DNA of 64,000 bases. Origin: Ga0077527 sp038316355 (lineage in GTDB: Bacteria > Pseudomonadota > Gammaproteobacteria > Burkholderiales > SG8-41). The notes under the pieces were generated by a model, which saw only the letters and a list, made by a program, of their open reading frames with translations, was not told the origin of the DNA and ran no database searches. The stretch lies in contig JBBQAO010000005.1 in assembly GCA_038316355.1 (NCBI GenBank), forward strand, positions 26,130 through 90,129, written 5' to 3'. Position numbers and translations under genes: made by a program. Below, one piece after another: positions 24,934-32,514 of the stretch (positions are counted from its first letter, which is position 1; every line of letters starts with the position of its first letter).

Positions 24934-25842
24934 ATGACTTCCGCAAAAATCGTCGGCAATTTGTCTTTGACCAGCTTGCGCGTATTCATCGCCGTGGTCG
25001 AAGAAAAGAGCCTCACGGCCGCAGCCGCGAGAGAGCACTTGGTATTGCCCGCCGTAAGCAAACGGGTGAAAGAACTGGAGCGCGAGCTTGGGGTTCAGCT
25101 GCTATATCGGTCCACACGTGGGGTTACGCTTACTCAAGCCGGACAAGCTTTACTAGTTCATGCACGACAGATCATGGGCTCCTTAGCCGGTTTGAGAGGT
25201 GAGCTTGCAGAATACTCCCAAGGCATTACCGGATTCGTCCGCATATACGTAACCACTGCGTCTGTCACTCAGTTCCTGCCGGAGGAAATCTCCTCCTTTG
25301 TAAAGCACCATCCTTTAATTAAAATCGAACTCAGGGATGGCTCCAGCAATGCGATCGTTCGCTCTGTTCTGGATGGCACTTCCGATATCGGCATTATTGA
25401 TTCCCGAACTGCAATCCACGGCCTCTTATCCGTGCCCTATCGAAAACATCGCTTGGTATTGATAGCCGCTGAAAAACATCCGATCGCCAAGTCAAGAAAC
25501 GTGGATCTCGAGAAAATAGCCAAATACGACCTCATCGGAACACCTTCAAACAGTTCCTTGCATGCGCTCATCACCAGAATAGCTGCCGAACAGGGTGTAA
25601 GTCTCAAGCTAAGAATGCAACTGCGCGGACTTGACGGTATTTGCCGGATGATAAAAGCCGGATTGGGCTTGAGCATACTGCCAGAACCCGCCGTTCTGGA
25701 TAACGTTAAATCCATGAAACTCAAGGCTTTACGCATCGACGGGGAATGGACGGATCGAGAATCAATCATTTGTTTTAGATCTCAAAATGATCTGCCTGTT
25801 GCAGCCAAACTTCTCCTCAGACATCTTGCGTCCCAGAATTAA
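24934..25842 (+). CDS. LysR-type transcriptional regulator in an AT-richer segment
   Basis: The 302-residue protein has an N-terminal helix-turn-helix (LTSLRVFIAVVEEKSLTAAA, SKRVKELERELG) and an effector-binding domain resembling other LysR regulators of carboxylate genes (ITGFVRIYVTTASVTQFL...). The ATG at 24934 has AGGAG 5 bases before it; a GTG at 24928 is less likely. Codon use and base composition are visibly more AT-rich than upstream genes, starting here and lasting to 28.1 kb. It precedes a Bug receptor on the same strand and may regulate it. Confidence 0.9.
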   Translation: MTSAKIVGNLSLTSLRVFIAVVEEKSLTAAAAREHLVLPAVSKRVKELERELGVQLLYRSTRGVTLTQAGQALLVHARQIMGSLAGLRGELAEYSQGITGFVRIYVTTASVTQFLPEEISSFVKHHPLIKIELRDGSSNAIVRSVLDGTSDIGIIDSRTAIHGLLSVPYRKHRLVLIAAEKHPIAKSRNVDLEKIAKYDLIGTPSNSSLHALITRIAAEQGVSLKLRMQLRGLDGICRMIKAGLGLSILPEPAVLDNVKSMKLKALRIDGEWTDRESIICFRSQNDLPVAAKLLLRHLASQN

Positions 25843-26012
25843 TCCGCCCACCAGCATGGCAAGTCGCCCCCCCAGATACGCCATTTCCTCCTGCGTTTTT
25901 TCGTTAAGTATTAATTGACGAAACAGCAATACCCCCCCCGCACCTTATCTATAAGCTTTGGCTGAATCGGGTTGTTCATCAGAGCAAAACACTATTCGGA
26001 GGGGGGTTCATC
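25843..26012. other. 170-base gap with C-rich homopolymers before a Bug receptor
   Basis: The gap has runs of seven, eight and six C or G bases (near 25867, 25931 and 26000) and a plausible strong Shine-Dalgarno (GGAGGGGGG) before the downstream ATG. A TTGACG-like -35 lies at 25915. A clear -10 at the correct spacing was not identified. No coding frame is seen. Confidence 0.4.
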
Positions 26013-26993
26013 ATGAACGTTGTTTGCATTTTTTTCACAGCTGCAATCAGCTTGATCCTGGGCAGCGTGAACGTTGCATTCGCTCAAGAACAATATCCGA
26101 ATAGGCCAATAACAATTCTTGTGCCAAGCGCAGCGGGCGGCGGACAGGATGTGGTCATACGCCTGATTGCGCCCGCACTATCTCAAGCTTTGGGGCAAAA
26201 CATCATCGTCGAGAACAGGCCCGGGGCCAGCGGAATCATTGCTTCTACCGCCGTAGTAAAAGCAAAAACGGACGGACATACGATGATGGTAACTTCAGCG
26301 ACTCAAGGGGCGCTTAACAAGCATTTTCAGAAACCACCATATGATCCTGACAAGGACTTGGTTGCTGTCGCAGCCTTGGCTGCCGGACCCAATGTATTAG
26401 TTATAAGTACTGCGCAGCCGTTCAAAAGCGTTCAGGATCTCGTCGTACATGCGAGAAACAACCCCAACAAGCTGACGTTCGCCTCCAACGGGCAGGGTAG
26501 CGGACAACACATGGTTGGAGAGTTGTTTAACTATCTCGCAGGAACCCAAATCACTCATGTTCCCTTCAAAGGCTCCGGGGAGTATCTGTCGCAAATCATC
26601 GGAAACAATGTCACCATGGGTTTTGCCAGCACCTTGTCCACGATTCCTCTCATCTCAGCCGGGAAACTCCGGGCACTTGGTGTCACCACCAAGACCAGAG
26701 TTGAGTCTCTTCCCGACATCCCGGCCATCTCTGAATACAAACCGATGTCGGAATTCAGGTATGTCAACTGGGTAGGGCTGTTCACAACGGCCGGGACCCC
26801 TTCTGGCAGCATCGCCCTGGTCAACAAAGCAGTCGCAAAAACCCTGCAAGATCCGGTCCTGGCGAATGCCTTGAGAGCGCGCGGGAACGACCCGGTGATC
26901 ATGAGTGCCACGGAGGTTCAAGAATACGTCCGGTCGGAAGCGGCTCGAATCACGAAGTTAGCGATAGAGCGCAACATACAGATTGGCCAATGA
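26013..26993 (+). CDS. Bug-type tripartite tricarboxylate receptor (AT-richer island)
   Basis: The 326-residue protein has a signal peptide (MNVVCIFFTAAISLILGSVN, cleavage after about residue 24) and the Bug core: PITILVPSAAGGGQDVVIRL, IIVENRPGASGIIASTAV, and HVPFKGSGEYLSQIIG. It is a periplasmic receptor. A GGAGGGGGG site precedes the ATG. It shares the AT-richer composition of its neighbours. It is the third Bug gene in this window, and each has its own metabolic neighbours. Confidence 0.92.
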   Translation: MNVVCIFFTAAISLILGSVNVAFAQEQYPNRPITILVPSAAGGGQDVVIRLIAPALSQALGQNIIVENRPGASGIIASTAVVKAKTDGHTMMVTSATQGALNKHFQKPPYDPDKDLVAVAALAAGPNVLVISTAQPFKSVQDLVVHARNNPNKLTFASNGQGSGQHMVGELFNYLAGTQITHVPFKGSGEYLSQIIGNNVTMGFASTLSTIPLISAGKLRALGVTTKTRVESLPDIPAISEYKPMSEFRYVNWVGLFTTAGTPSGSIALVNKAVAKTLQDPVLANALRARGNDPVIMSATEVQEYVRSEAARITKLAIERNIQIGQ

Positions 26994-27022
26994 CCTGTTC
27001 CCCCTCCCCTCAGGGTCGATAA

Positions 27023-28102
27023 ATGTGGAAATCCATGAACACTTTCAACACTAAACTTTCGGTTGAGGGCGAGAATTTTTGTATCAACGGACGTCGCACC
27101 CATCAGAACCGCCTATATCACGGGAAATCGATCGAAGGATTGCTGTTCTGCGTTCGTGCTGTACAGGCGACTTTTGATGATGAGAATTGGCCTGGGGTCG
27201 AAAGGTACGATGCAGGTATCGGCCCGCGCAGCTTTGTCTATCCCGATACCGGCCAATGGGATGCCGAAAGAAATATCGAGGAATTTTGCGCCGCCCTTCC
27301 CTCATGGAAAGATCACGGTATTTCCGCTGTTTCTCTGTGCTTCGAGGGCGGACGGCCCATGCAGAACGTATGGAAAACTCGCTGCGACCCCCAACCTTGG
27401 CTGAATACCGCATTTAATTCAGATGGCAGTCTCAAGCCGAAGCACGCCAGACGCATGGAAAAATGTGTGGCGGAGCTCGATCGGCTGGGCATGGTGGCCA
27501 TCGTGGGATTATTTTATTTTGGTCAGACAAGCCGCCTCGAAAACGAGGATGCCGTTCTCAGGGCGGTTAGGGAAGGCGCCGAATTTGTTTCCGGATTAAA
27601 CCGGAAAAATGTGATTCTGGAAATCGCAAACGAAGTCGCACTGGATTGGCAGTCCTATCACTACCTTCAATTCAGAAACCTGGCGCTTGAGAAAATTCAT
27701 CATCTAATCCGCTTCGCACAGGATATTTGTGAACGAAAAATCCCGGTTTCAGCCAGCCTTCTAGCATCGCAGGTGCCAACCCCGGAACTTGTTCGCACCG
27801 CAGACCTGGTTATCCCGCACGGCAATGATCTTGGGGCGTCTGGACACATCCGAAAGATCGAATATATCCGGAACATGCCGGCTTACAGGGAAAACCCCAA
27901 GCCGATCCTGTTCAATGAAGCCTCGGCGGATCTGACTGACTTCCAGGCCGCACTTGAATCACATGTATCTTGGGGTTACTACGATCATGGAACCAATGAT
28001 TACACCAACGGCTTTCAAGCACCACCAGTAAATTGGTCCATTAACACTCATCAAAAACGGGCTTTTTTTGAGCGTGTCAGGGATATTACGTGTAGTGGTT
28101 AG
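27023..28102 (+). CDS. Glycoside-hydrolase-like TIM-barrel protein, unassigned family
   Basis: The 359-residue protein has no signal peptide. The two expected catalytic acids of a clan-A type glycosidase appear as VILEIANEV (Asn203-Glu204, acid/base) and PILFNEAS (Glu299, nucleophile), about 95 residues apart. These suggest a retaining (beta/alpha)8 hydrolase. I do not recognise the exact family; intracellular location and the partner Bug receptor hint at a small-molecule or unsaturated-sugar substrate, but that is a guess. The start could be 27023 or the ATG at 27035. No membrane segment is visible. Composition is AT-richer than the chromosome around it. Confidence 0.6.
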   Translation: MWKSMNTFNTKLSVEGENFCINGRRTHQNRLYHGKSIEGLLFCVRAVQATFDDENWPGVERYDAGIGPRSFVYPDTGQWDAERNIEEFCAALPSWKDHGISAVSLCFEGGRPMQNVWKTRCDPQPWLNTAFNSDGSLKPKHARRMEKCVAELDRLGMVAIVGLFYFGQTSRLENEDAVLRAVREGAEFVSGLNRKNVILEIANEVALDWQSYHYLQFRNLALEKIHHLIRFAQDICERKIPVSASLLASQVPTPELVRTADLVIPHGNDLGASGHIRKIEYIRNMPAYRENPKPILFNEASADLTDFQAALESHVSWGYYDHGTNDYTNGFQAPPVNWSINTHQKRAFFERVRDITCSG

Positions 28103-28152
28103 GGAGACTCGTTTTCCGTTGCTTGAACCCGATGTGGCTTCTCCAGGGTAAT

Positions 28153-29283
28153 TCATGCGCCGCGACGCACCAGCCAGCCGCCGATACCGAGCAACACGGA
28201 ATTGGCATACCACACCGGCGCATAGCCAAACGCAGTGCCGATGCTGCCGAACAACAGCGGAATTACCAGATGGGTGACATTGTTGACGGTGACCCGCAAT
28301 CCCGCCGCTTCCGATGCGCGGCCTGTCGGTGCCAGTGAATAAATCAGCGACATCGACATCGGCTGGCCGCAGCCGACACCGAGCCCGAGCAGGAACGATA
28401 CCGCGCACAAGGCGTACGGGTTGTCGAAAAAGGGAAACAGGATGAAGGCGAAGGCGGCGAAAAAAATCGCATAGACGAGGATTTTCGCCTCGCTGGAGTG
28501 TTTGAGCAGCCAGGGGAGTGCTGCACGGATCACGAAGGTCGCCAGCGCAAAAACCCCGAGGATGATGCCGATCGCGGATGCTGACAGGCCGATGCCGTGC
28601 CCGTACACCGGCAGGTAGAAATTGAACAGGTCCCAGGCTGCGGAAATGAAACCGCTGGCAATGAAGGTATTACGCAATCGCGGCGCGCGCCACAGCTCCA
28701 TCACGCCGCCGGTTGCAGCGGCACCGGGCAGCTTGGCTGCGCCCGGCAGGAAGCCCGGGCGCAGCCACAACATCAGCATCGGGATCACGGTAAACGCGGC
28801 GAGGATCATGAACGCCTCGACATGGCCGAGGTAGTCGATAGCAAAGCCGCTGATCAGCGGCCCGATGAACCCCGCCCCCGAAAAAGCCAGACTGACCAGC
28901 GCGTAGTTACGTGATCGATGCTGGGTGCCGCCGATGCCGCCGGCAATGCCGGTGACGGTGACAAAAAAGAAATGGAATGACGAACCCATCAGGAAAGCCG
29001 CGACATAAAGCGTCGCCAGCGCCGGCCACAGCGCCGTCAGCAACAACGCAACGCCCAGTCCGACAGTGCCCAGCAGCATCGGCAGACGCGGCCCGACGCG
29101 ATCAGCCAGCCGCCCGATGGCGATCGCGAACAGCATCGGACACACCGCGTAGAGCGCCATCAGGAAACCGACCTGCATTTGTGTTGCGCCGGATTCCAGC
29201 GCAAACAGCGACACCACCACGCGGCTGCCACCGAAGGCAATGTGGTTGAGTACGATCAGGATCAGCGTGAGATATATGGCCAT
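28153..29283 (-). CDS. MFS transporter
   Basis: The 376-residue protein has about twelve hydrophobic segments (for example VSLFALESGATQMQVGFLMA and LIFFAAFAFILF-like stretches) and the cytoplasmic GRLADRVGPRLP motif after the second helix, a typical major facilitator signature. The substrate is not predictable. Its start lies 154 bases from the egtD stop on the same strand, so it may be co-transcribed with egtD. Confidence 0.88.
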   Translation of the reverse strand: MAIYLTLILIVLNHIAFGGSRVVVSLFALESGATQMQVGFLMALYAVCPMLFAIAIGRLADRVGPRLPMLLGTVGLGVALLLTALWPALATLYVAAFLMGSSFHFFFVTVTGIAGGIGGTQHRSRNYALVSLAFSGAGFIGPLISGFAIDYLGHVEAFMILAAFTVIPMLMLWLRPGFLPGAAKLPGAAATGGVMELWRAPRLRNTFIASGFISAAWDLFNFYLPVYGHGIGLSASAIGIILGVFALATFVIRAALPWLLKHSSEAKILVYAIFFAAFAFILFPFFDNPYALCAVSFLLGLGVGCGQPMSMSLIYSLAPTGRASEAAGLRVTVNNVTHLVIPLLFGSIGTAFGYAPVWYANSVLLGIGGWLVRRGA

Positions 29284-29436
29284 CGGCGCGCGGTTTCAGT
29301 GCCTTGATTTTATCAGCGCAGCCATCGATGACCGGCAATGATTCCATACTGTAGAGAACAATTCCACAGATTTACCCTGCAGGGAATTTTGCCGGTAATC
29401 GGCAACCAGCAGAACCTTCCGTATCGTGGCCCGCCC

Positions 29437-30477
29437 TCAGACTTCCAGCAGGTGCACCGCGAACAGCCGTTCGGCATCGACCCAGACCTGCGCCGGCCGG
29501 AAACCTGCCGCCTGCGCCAGGCGCTGGAATTCATTGACCGAATATTTGCAGGAATTTTCGGTGTGCATGCGTTCGCCGGCACCGAACACAAACGTGCGCC
29601 CGCTGACGGTGACCGTCTGCTCACGCAGGCTCTCGAGATGCATTTCGATGCGCCCGGCCACGGTGTTGTAAAACGCGACGTGGCGAAACTGGTCGAGGTC
29701 AAAGTCTGCGGCCAGTTCGCTGTTGATCCGGCGCAGCAGGTTCAGATTGAACTCGGCGGTAACGCCCTGCGCATCGTTATAGGCGGCATGCAGCACATCG
29801 GGATCTTTTTTCAGGTCGACGCCGATCAGCATCGCCCCTTGCGCGCCAGCCAGTTCGCGCGCGCGGACCAGGAACTCCTGCGCCTCTGCCGGTGTCAGGT
29901 TACCGATGGTTGAGCCGGGAAAATAAATCACCCGGCGCGACGCCTTGATGCGGTCGAGTTCCGGCACGCGCAGCGGCTGCATGTAATCGGCGCAGACAGC
30001 GACGATCGGCAATTGCGGAAAACCCGCCGCCAGCCGTGCTGTCGAAGCCTGCAGCGCATCGGCGGCGATATCGACGGGCACATAAGCTGCGGGACGCAGC
30101 GTGCGCAACAACACCTCGGTCTTGACGCTGGCGCCACTGCCGAATTCGATCAGCAGGCCACCCTCGCCCAACTGCGCAGCCATGTCCGCCGCGCAATCGT
30201 GCATCAGCGCGAGTTCGGTGCGGGTCGGATAGTATTCGGGCAATTCGCAGATCGCCTCGAACAACGCGCAGCCACGGGCATCATAGAAATATTTGGGTGA
30301 CAGCGCCTTGGGCGAAGCACCAAGCCCGGCAATCACGTCGTCAAGGAAACGACCGACGGCAGGCTGCAGATCGACAAAAGAGATATGGGGCGAAACCGGG
30401 GGTGAAGATGGGGACACGGGTGAGGACGCAGATGAGGACAAAGGCGGGGACGAAGGGGGCGGTGCGGCGGATTTCAT
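29437..30477 (-). CDS. egtD: L-histidine N-alpha-methyltransferase (EgtD)
   Basis: The 346-residue protein is an EgtD: SPKYFYDARGCALFEAIC near residue 60, LLIEFGSGASVKTEVLLRTL (SAM-binding) and RRVIYFPGSTIGNLTPAEAQ. EgtD makes hercynine, the first step of ergothioneine synthesis. The N-terminal 31 residues are an unusual Pro/Ser tract (SSPPLSSSASSPVSPSSPPV) absent from typical members. The partner EgtB is not next to it. AGGA precedes the ATG at 30477. Ergothioneine is an antioxidant, which fits the stress theme seen at the left, but no linkage is shown. Confidence 0.93.
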   Translation of the reverse strand: MKSAAPPPSSPPLSSSASSPVSPSSPPVSPHISFVDLQPAVGRFLDDVIAGLGASPKALSPKYFYDARGCALFEAICELPEYYPTRTELALMHDCAADMAAQLGEGGLLIEFGSGASVKTEVLLRTLRPAAYVPVDIAADALQASTARLAAGFPQLPIVAVCADYMQPLRVPELDRIKASRRVIYFPGSTIGNLTPAEAQEFLVRARELAGAQGAMLIGVDLKKDPDVLHAAYNDAQGVTAEFNLNLLRRINSELAADFDLDQFRHVAFYNTVAGRIEMHLESLREQTVTVSGRTFVFGAGERMHTENSCKYSVNEFQRLAQAAGFRPAQVWVDAERLFAVHLLEV

Positions 30478-30531
30478 GTGCGATCCTGCGTGGTCATTGC
30501 CGACGCGGCACCGCGGCTGGGCACCCGGAAT

Positions 30532-31401
30532 TCAGCCCGGGGGGTCCGCAGCGCTGCGGGTTTCCATCCACCGCTTGAGACGATTGGCATCGCCGATGCG
30601 GGTCAGTTTGCCCCAGGAATCCAGCAGCACGATGATCACCGGTTTGCCGGCAATTTTGGCCTGCATCACCAGACAACGCCCGGCCTCGGAAATATAACCG
30701 GTCTTGGACAGGCCGATCTGCCATTCATGGCTCTTCACCAGCCGGTTCGAATTGTTGTAGTTCATCGTGCGACCGTTGGCCATCTGCACGGTGGTACCGG
30801 TGTCGGTGGTGAATTCCCGGATCAGCGGGTAGTGGTAGGCCGCAGCCACCATCCTGGTCAGATCCTGCGCAGTGGATACGTTGTCGCTGGACAATCCGGT
30901 GCCATCGACAAACCGCGTGCGCCACATGCCGAGCTCCACCGCCTTCTGGTTCATCGCCGCAACGAAGGCCTTGGTGCCGCCAGGGTAAACCCGCGACAGC
31001 GCCTCTGCGGCGCGGTTTTCGGAAGCCATCAACGCCAGGTGCAGCAAATCTCGGCGGGTCAGCACGGTACCGATGCCCAGCCGCGAACGCGTACCCTTCA
31101 GCAGATCCTTGTCGTCTTCACTGATGACGATCTGTTCGGTCAGCGGCAGCCCGGCGTCGATGACCACCATTGCCGTCATCAGCTTGGTAATGGAGGCAAT
31201 CGGCACCACGTGGTCGACGTTTTTGGCAAACAGCGTGCGTCCGGACTGGTCGATGACGAGTGCGGCGGACGACTTGAGTTCCGGTGCGCCGTCACGACCG
31301 GCAACAGCGGATTTAAGCTTGCGGCTGGTCCGTTCCTGCGGCTCACTGAGCGCAGGAGACGCAACCAGAATGGCGATCAGGATCACGATCAACCGGCGCA
31401 T
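30532..31401 (-). CDS. pbpG: D-alanyl-D-alanine endopeptidase (PBP7/8-like, S11 family)
   Basis: The 289-residue protein has a signal peptide (LIVILIAILVASPALS) and all penicillin-binding motifs: S70-I-T-K73, S127-E-N129 and K233-T-G. The pattern and length match PBP7-like peptidases that cut peptidoglycan cross-bridges in the periplasm. The start ATG at 31401 has GGGGGAAG upstream. Its 438-base upstream region holds a structured RNA-like segment ending in a minus-strand terminator, which may control it. Confidence 0.93.
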   Translation of the reverse strand: MRRLIVILIAILVASPALSEPQERTSRKLKSAVAGRDGAPELKSSAALVIDQSGRTLFAKNVDHVVPIASITKLMTAMVVIDAGLPLTEQIVISEDDKDLLKGTRSRLGIGTVLTRRDLLHLALMASENRAAEALSRVYPGGTKAFVAAMNQKAVELGMWRTRFVDGTGLSSDNVSTAQDLTRMVAAAYHYPLIREFTTDTGTTVQMANGRTMNYNNSNRLVKSHEWQIGLSKTGYISEAGRCLVMQAKIAGKPVIIVLLDSWGKLTRIGDANRLKRWMETRSAADPPG

Positions 31402-31500
31402 CGGCTTGCTTCCCCCTTGAAATATTTCCTGAATTCCCTTGTAAAATACAGCCTTAGCACGGTTTTTTCAAGTTTGATTACCGTGTGCGGCACTTGGAAC

Positions 31501-31518
31501 ATGGCGGGAACCCGCCAT
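31501..31518. other. Perfect 18-base palindrome upstream of the PBP7-like gene
   Basis: ATGGCGGGAACCCGCCAT is exactly palindromic and lies between the minus-strand terminator and the peptidase start. It could be a dimeric regulator site or an RNA hairpin. Confidence 0.4.
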
Positions 31519-31525
31519 GGCAGGC

Positions 31526-31561
31526 AAAAAAAACTCCGCTCAGACAATTGTCCAAGCGGAG
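31526..31561 (-). terminator. Intrinsic terminator on the minus strand
   Basis: On the minus strand, CTCCGCT pairs with AGCGGAG around an inner GACAATTGTC palindrome and is followed by eight T bases. It faces the PBP7-like gene, 125 bases further downstream, so it should end a short transcript or act as an attenuator in that gene's leader. Confidence 0.75.
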
Positions 31562-31740
31562 CTTAAAGAGGCCCTGCAGATTACCCGCTCAGCACAGGTC
31601 ACTGCGATAGCCGGGCCTCCGAGGAGGAAAAATTGGGTTACCGGAATCCGTAACCCGGAGCAGCGGCTGCAAATCAACACCCCGAACAGCCCTGCCCCGA
31701 CAAATTCAAGATAGACACTCCTGCTTACGTCAGACTTACA
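31562..31740 (-). ncRNA. Candidate structured RNA or leader upstream of the terminator
   Basis: On the minus strand this stretch contains successive stems: GGGTTAC with GTAACCC, CCTCC with GGAGG, and GAGGCCC with GGGCCTC enclosing about 40 bases. It then runs straight into the terminator at 31526-31561. This arrangement is typical of a small RNA or a cis-acting leader. I compared it by eye with 6S RNA, SRP RNA and common riboswitches and found no match. No convincing open frame is seen. Promoter elements were not proven. Confidence 0.45.
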
Positions 31741-31839
31741 AACCGGCCGCTTCTGCGACATCGCACCGACCTGCTGCCGGCCCAGTATGATGACTTCCCG
31801 ATTGCACCCTTACAATCCTTACCCGGCTATAACCCCACC

Positions 31840-32514
31840 ATGCGCCTGCTGATCGTTGAAGACCATCCGATACTGGCCGACGGACTGATCATTGCGCTGA
31901 AAGGTGCCGATTACGCCGTCGACCACGCCGCCACCGGCGAACAGGCTGACCACATGCTGGCCACGCAGCACTACGATGCGGTCATCCTGGATATCGGCCT
32001 GCCCAAGCTCGACGGCTACGAAGTGCTGCGGCGCATGCGCCGCAAGGGCTCCAAAACGCCGGTGCTGATGCTCACCGCGCGCGATGCGTTGGAGGACCGG
32101 GTCAAGGGACTCGACCTCGGTGCCGACGATTACCTGACCAAACCCTATGATCTGCCGGAACTCGAAGCGCGGGTACGGTCGCTGATTCGCCGCGGCCAAT
32201 CCGGCGGCGGCGCCGACCTGGTCCACGGTGATCTGACGCTGGACACCGCGGGACGGCGCGCCACCATCAAGGGGATGCCGCTCGACCTGTCGGCCCGCGA
32301 ACTCGGTGTGCTGGAAGTGCTGATGCTGCGTGCAGGCCGCGTGGTCAGCAAGGAACAACTCGCCGAACAGCTCTACGGCTGGGGCGAAGAAGTCGGCGCC
32401 AATGCCATCGAAGTCTACGTGCACCGGCTGCGCAAAAAACTCGAACCAGCGGGCGTCAATGTGCGCACCATACGCGGACTCGGCTACCTGCTGGAAAAAG
32501 CCGCGCATGAGTAA
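31840..32514 (+). CDS. OmpR-type response regulator, TctD/QseB-like
   Basis: The 224-residue protein has a receiver domain with Asp51 as the phosphoacceptor (YDAVILDIGLP) and a C-terminal winged-helix DNA-binding domain (LSARELGVLEVLMLRAG... VYVHRLRKKLEP, RGLGYLLEK). Its closest relatives by pattern are TctD/QseB-type regulators of organic-acid transport. The kinase gene overlaps its stop by 8 bases. Both probably respond to a periplasmic ligand. Confidence 0.93.
   Translation: MRLLIVEDHPILADGLIIALKGADYAVDHAATGEQADHMLATQHYDAVILDIGLPKLDGYEVLRRMRRKGSKTPVLMLTARDALEDRVKGLDLGADDYLTKPYDLPELEARVRSLIRRGQSGGGADLVHGDLTLDTAGRRATIKGMPLDLSARELGVLEVLMLRAGRVVSKEQLAEQLYGWGEEVGANAIEVYVHRLRKKLEPAGVNVRTIRGLGYLLEKAAHE

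Noticed and set aside
27023..28102. Specific sugar-degradation assignment for the glycosidase-like protein
   Set aside because: Catalytic acids alone do not identify a substrate and no sugar transporter is adjacent.
31562..31740. 6S RNA, SRP RNA or c-di-GMP riboswitch on the minus strand
   Set aside because: The diagnostic motifs I looked for (SRP GGAAGGAAGCAGCC-like loop, riboswitch core bases) were not present.
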